Positions 63,052-64,000 of a stretch of DNA of 64,000 nucleotides are shown here, piece by piece. Under the pieces are notes generated by a model. The model saw nothing but the letters and a program-made list of their open reading frames with translations, made no database searches and was not told where the DNA came from. A program made the translations under genes and the position numbers. The number at the start of each line of letters is the position of its first letter. Positions within the stretch are counted from its first letter, which is position 1. The DNA is from Palsa-504 sp963744005 (lineage in GTDB: Bacteria > Actinomycetota > Actinomycetes > Streptosporangiales > Streptosporangiaceae): the NCBI GenBank assembly GCA_963744005.1, contig CAVURU010000003.1, positions 2,976,001-3,040,000 on the forward strand, in the 5' to 3' direction.

Positions 63052-63246
63052 ATGGCCGAGTACGCCTACCTCATCGTGTACCTGCCGCGCGGAAGATCCC
63101 GAGATGCTCGCGACACCGCCCGGCGGATCCTGGCCGACTACGCCGAGTACGAGGGCTGGGAACTGGCCCGGCTCCGCATCAGCGCCGACGGCAGCAGGAA
63201 GGCTACCCTCCGCAGGCGAATCATACGCCCAGTCCGTACTTTCTGA
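63052..63246 (+). CDS. DUF5703 family protein
   Basis: The 64-residue protein starts at ATG 63052. It has EYAYLIVYLPRGRSRDARDT, RRILADYAEYEGWELARLRI and the basic end KATLRRRIIRPVRTF, matching a small actinomycete family typically placed beside topA. The function is unknown, and it looks cytosolic. A strong hairpin follows the stop. Confidence 0.88.
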   Translation: MAEYAYLIVYLPRGRSRDARDTARRILADYAEYEGWELARLRISADGSRKATLRRRIIRPVRTF

Positions 63247-63267
63247 ACCGTTCCGCGTCCCGACATG

Positions 63268-63308
63268 ACTGTGCGCGGCTCCCCCTCGTGAGGGGAGCCG
63301 CGCACAGT
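63268..63308. terminator. Strong bidirectional hairpin terminator
   Basis: A perfect 17-base inverted repeat (63268-63284 with 63292-63308; arms begin ACTGTGCGCGGCTCCCC) with a 7-base loop lies between the convergent DUF5703 gene and the chaplin gene. It can end transcription from both sides. Confidence 0.85.
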
Positions 63309-63323
63309 ACTTATCAGGCGCGG

Positions 63324-64000
63324 TTAGCCGTTGCGGCGCCGCCGGGCGATGACCAGGGCGGTGCCGATGCCCACGCTGGCCAGCGCGGCGGCCACCATGC
63401 CGAGCAGGTTCGCACCGGTGATGGGCAGGGTGCCCGTGGTGCTGGTGGTGGTAGCGCCCGTGGTGGTGGTCGCCGGGGTGTTACCCGACGGCATGTTGCC
63501 ACCCGAGGGCGGGGTGTTGCCGCCAGGCGGCGGGGTGGGCCCGCCGGGCGGGGTGCTGGCGCAGTTGTGCTGGCACGGCGGCGGCGTGACGCAGTTGTGC
63601 TGGCACGGCGGCGGCGTGACGCAGTCGTGCTCGCACGGCGGCGGCGTGTGGCAGTCGTGCTCGCACGGCGGGATGACCACCGAGGTGGAGCCGCCCTGGC
63701 AGCCGGAGTTGGCGAAGCCGAGCACGGCCAGCGAGATGCCGCAGACGTTCACCGGCACGCTGATCGGCGCGTTCACGGTGTTGCCGGACAGGGCCGAGAG
63801 CACGCCCGCGTTGCCGTTGCCGTTATTGCCGTTGCCGCCGTTGCCCACGACCGTGGTGCTGCTGGCGCCGCCGAGGCAGCCCGCGTTGGAGAAGCCGAGC
63901 AGCGCGAGCGAGATGCCGCAGACGTTGACCGGCGCGCTGATCGGCGCGTTCACGGTGTTACCGGACAGGGCCGAGATGACGCCCGCGTTCCCGTTGCCGC
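63324..64000 (-). CDS. Long chaplin with sortase signal (partial, start outside window)
   Basis: The C-terminal 225 residues of a cell-surface chaplin are visible. They contain at least two chaplin domains (GNTVNAPISVPVNVCGISLA, then VLGFANSGC, each with the paired cysteines) separated by a Gly/Asn linker. A linker with four PPC(E/Q)H(D/N)C repeats, a Pro/Gly/Thr-rich stalk, the sortase motif LPITG, a hydrophobic helix and a basic RRRRNG tail follow. Chaplins coat aerial hyphae with amyloid-like films, and the long type is linked to the wall by sortase. The Cys-x-His-x-Cys repeats are unusual. Confidence 0.92.
   Translation of the reverse strand, partial: GNGNAGVISALSGNTVNAPISAPVNVCGISLALLGFSNAGCLGGASSTTVVGNGGNGNNGNGNAGVLSALSGNTVNAPISVPVNVCGISLAVLGFANSGCQGGSTSVVIPPCEHDCHTPPPCEHDCVTPPPCQHNCVTPPPCQHNCASTPPGGPTPPPGGNTPPSGGNMPSGNTPATTTTGATTTSTTGTLPITGANLLGMVAAALASVGIGTALVIARRRRNG

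Overview
The window is high-GC DNA from a filamentous, spore-forming type of actinomycete. The evidence is a long sortase-anchored chaplin at the right edge, F420-type oxidoreductases, a DUF5703 gene beside topA, a transporter-thymidylate kinase fusion next to holB and ricT, GTG starts, ATGA start/stop overlaps and a DUF222 HNH endonuclease. Genus and species cannot be fixed from the sequence alone.

Layout. 1-5.7 kb: the end of an enoyl-CoA hydratase, a Pth2-type peptidyl-tRNA hydrolase, a 795-residue protein of unknown function with two C-terminal membrane helices, an LLM oxidoreductase and an aldo/keto reductase. 6-11.8 kb: a NodC-like synthase fused to a NodB-like deacetylase, then a hydantoin racemase/NCS1 permease pair divergent from its probable XRE-cupin regulator. 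11.8-20.3 kb: an SDR/TetR pair with three operator-like palindromes, a methyltransferase, a signal-peptide-less zinc protease coupled to a small partner, a Doc toxin without a clear antitoxin, a GNAT-membrane fusion, and a translationally coupled VOC/flavoprotein/SDR/Nudix operon. 20.3-28.5 kb: SnoaL, SRPBCC, channel-like, dienelactone hydrolase, lipoprotein, CPBP protease, VOC, TetR and hydrolase genes. 28.5-36.4 kb: two tandem paralogous ATPase-LuxR regulators divergent from an HD-GYP-LuxR protein, then SnoaL and GtrA genes. 36.4-49.5 kb: HNH endonuclease, MFS exporter, aldo/keto reductase, two enoyl-CoA hydratases, maltokinase-cap protein, MBL enzyme, nitrobindin-like protein, unknown proteins, a TPR protein and a decayed hydrolase. 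49.5-55 kb: a lower-GC island with a divergent Nudix/membrane-protein pair, a complete IS21-type element with target duplication, an integrase remnant and tRNA-Thr(CGT). 55-64 kb: core genes (PPOX, ricT, holB, tmk, topA, DUF5703) and the chaplin.

Sequence quality matters for reading this window. topA, which is normally essential, needs four single-base corrections to be read through. At least eight other genes need one or two similar corrections, and in nearly all of them both sides of the break keep conserved family sequence. These are most simply read as indel errors in the assembly rather than as pseudogenes. Genes with actual missing segments (a YCII-type gene, an alpha/beta hydrolase and the integrase) are called broken separately.

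The best candidates for new biology are the GT2-NodB fusion, the Nudix/C-terminal-membrane-protein pair on the tRNA-flanked island, the GNAT-membrane fusion, the cytoplasmic metzincin with its small coupled partner, and the chaplin whose spacer carries four Cys-x-His-x-Cys repeats.
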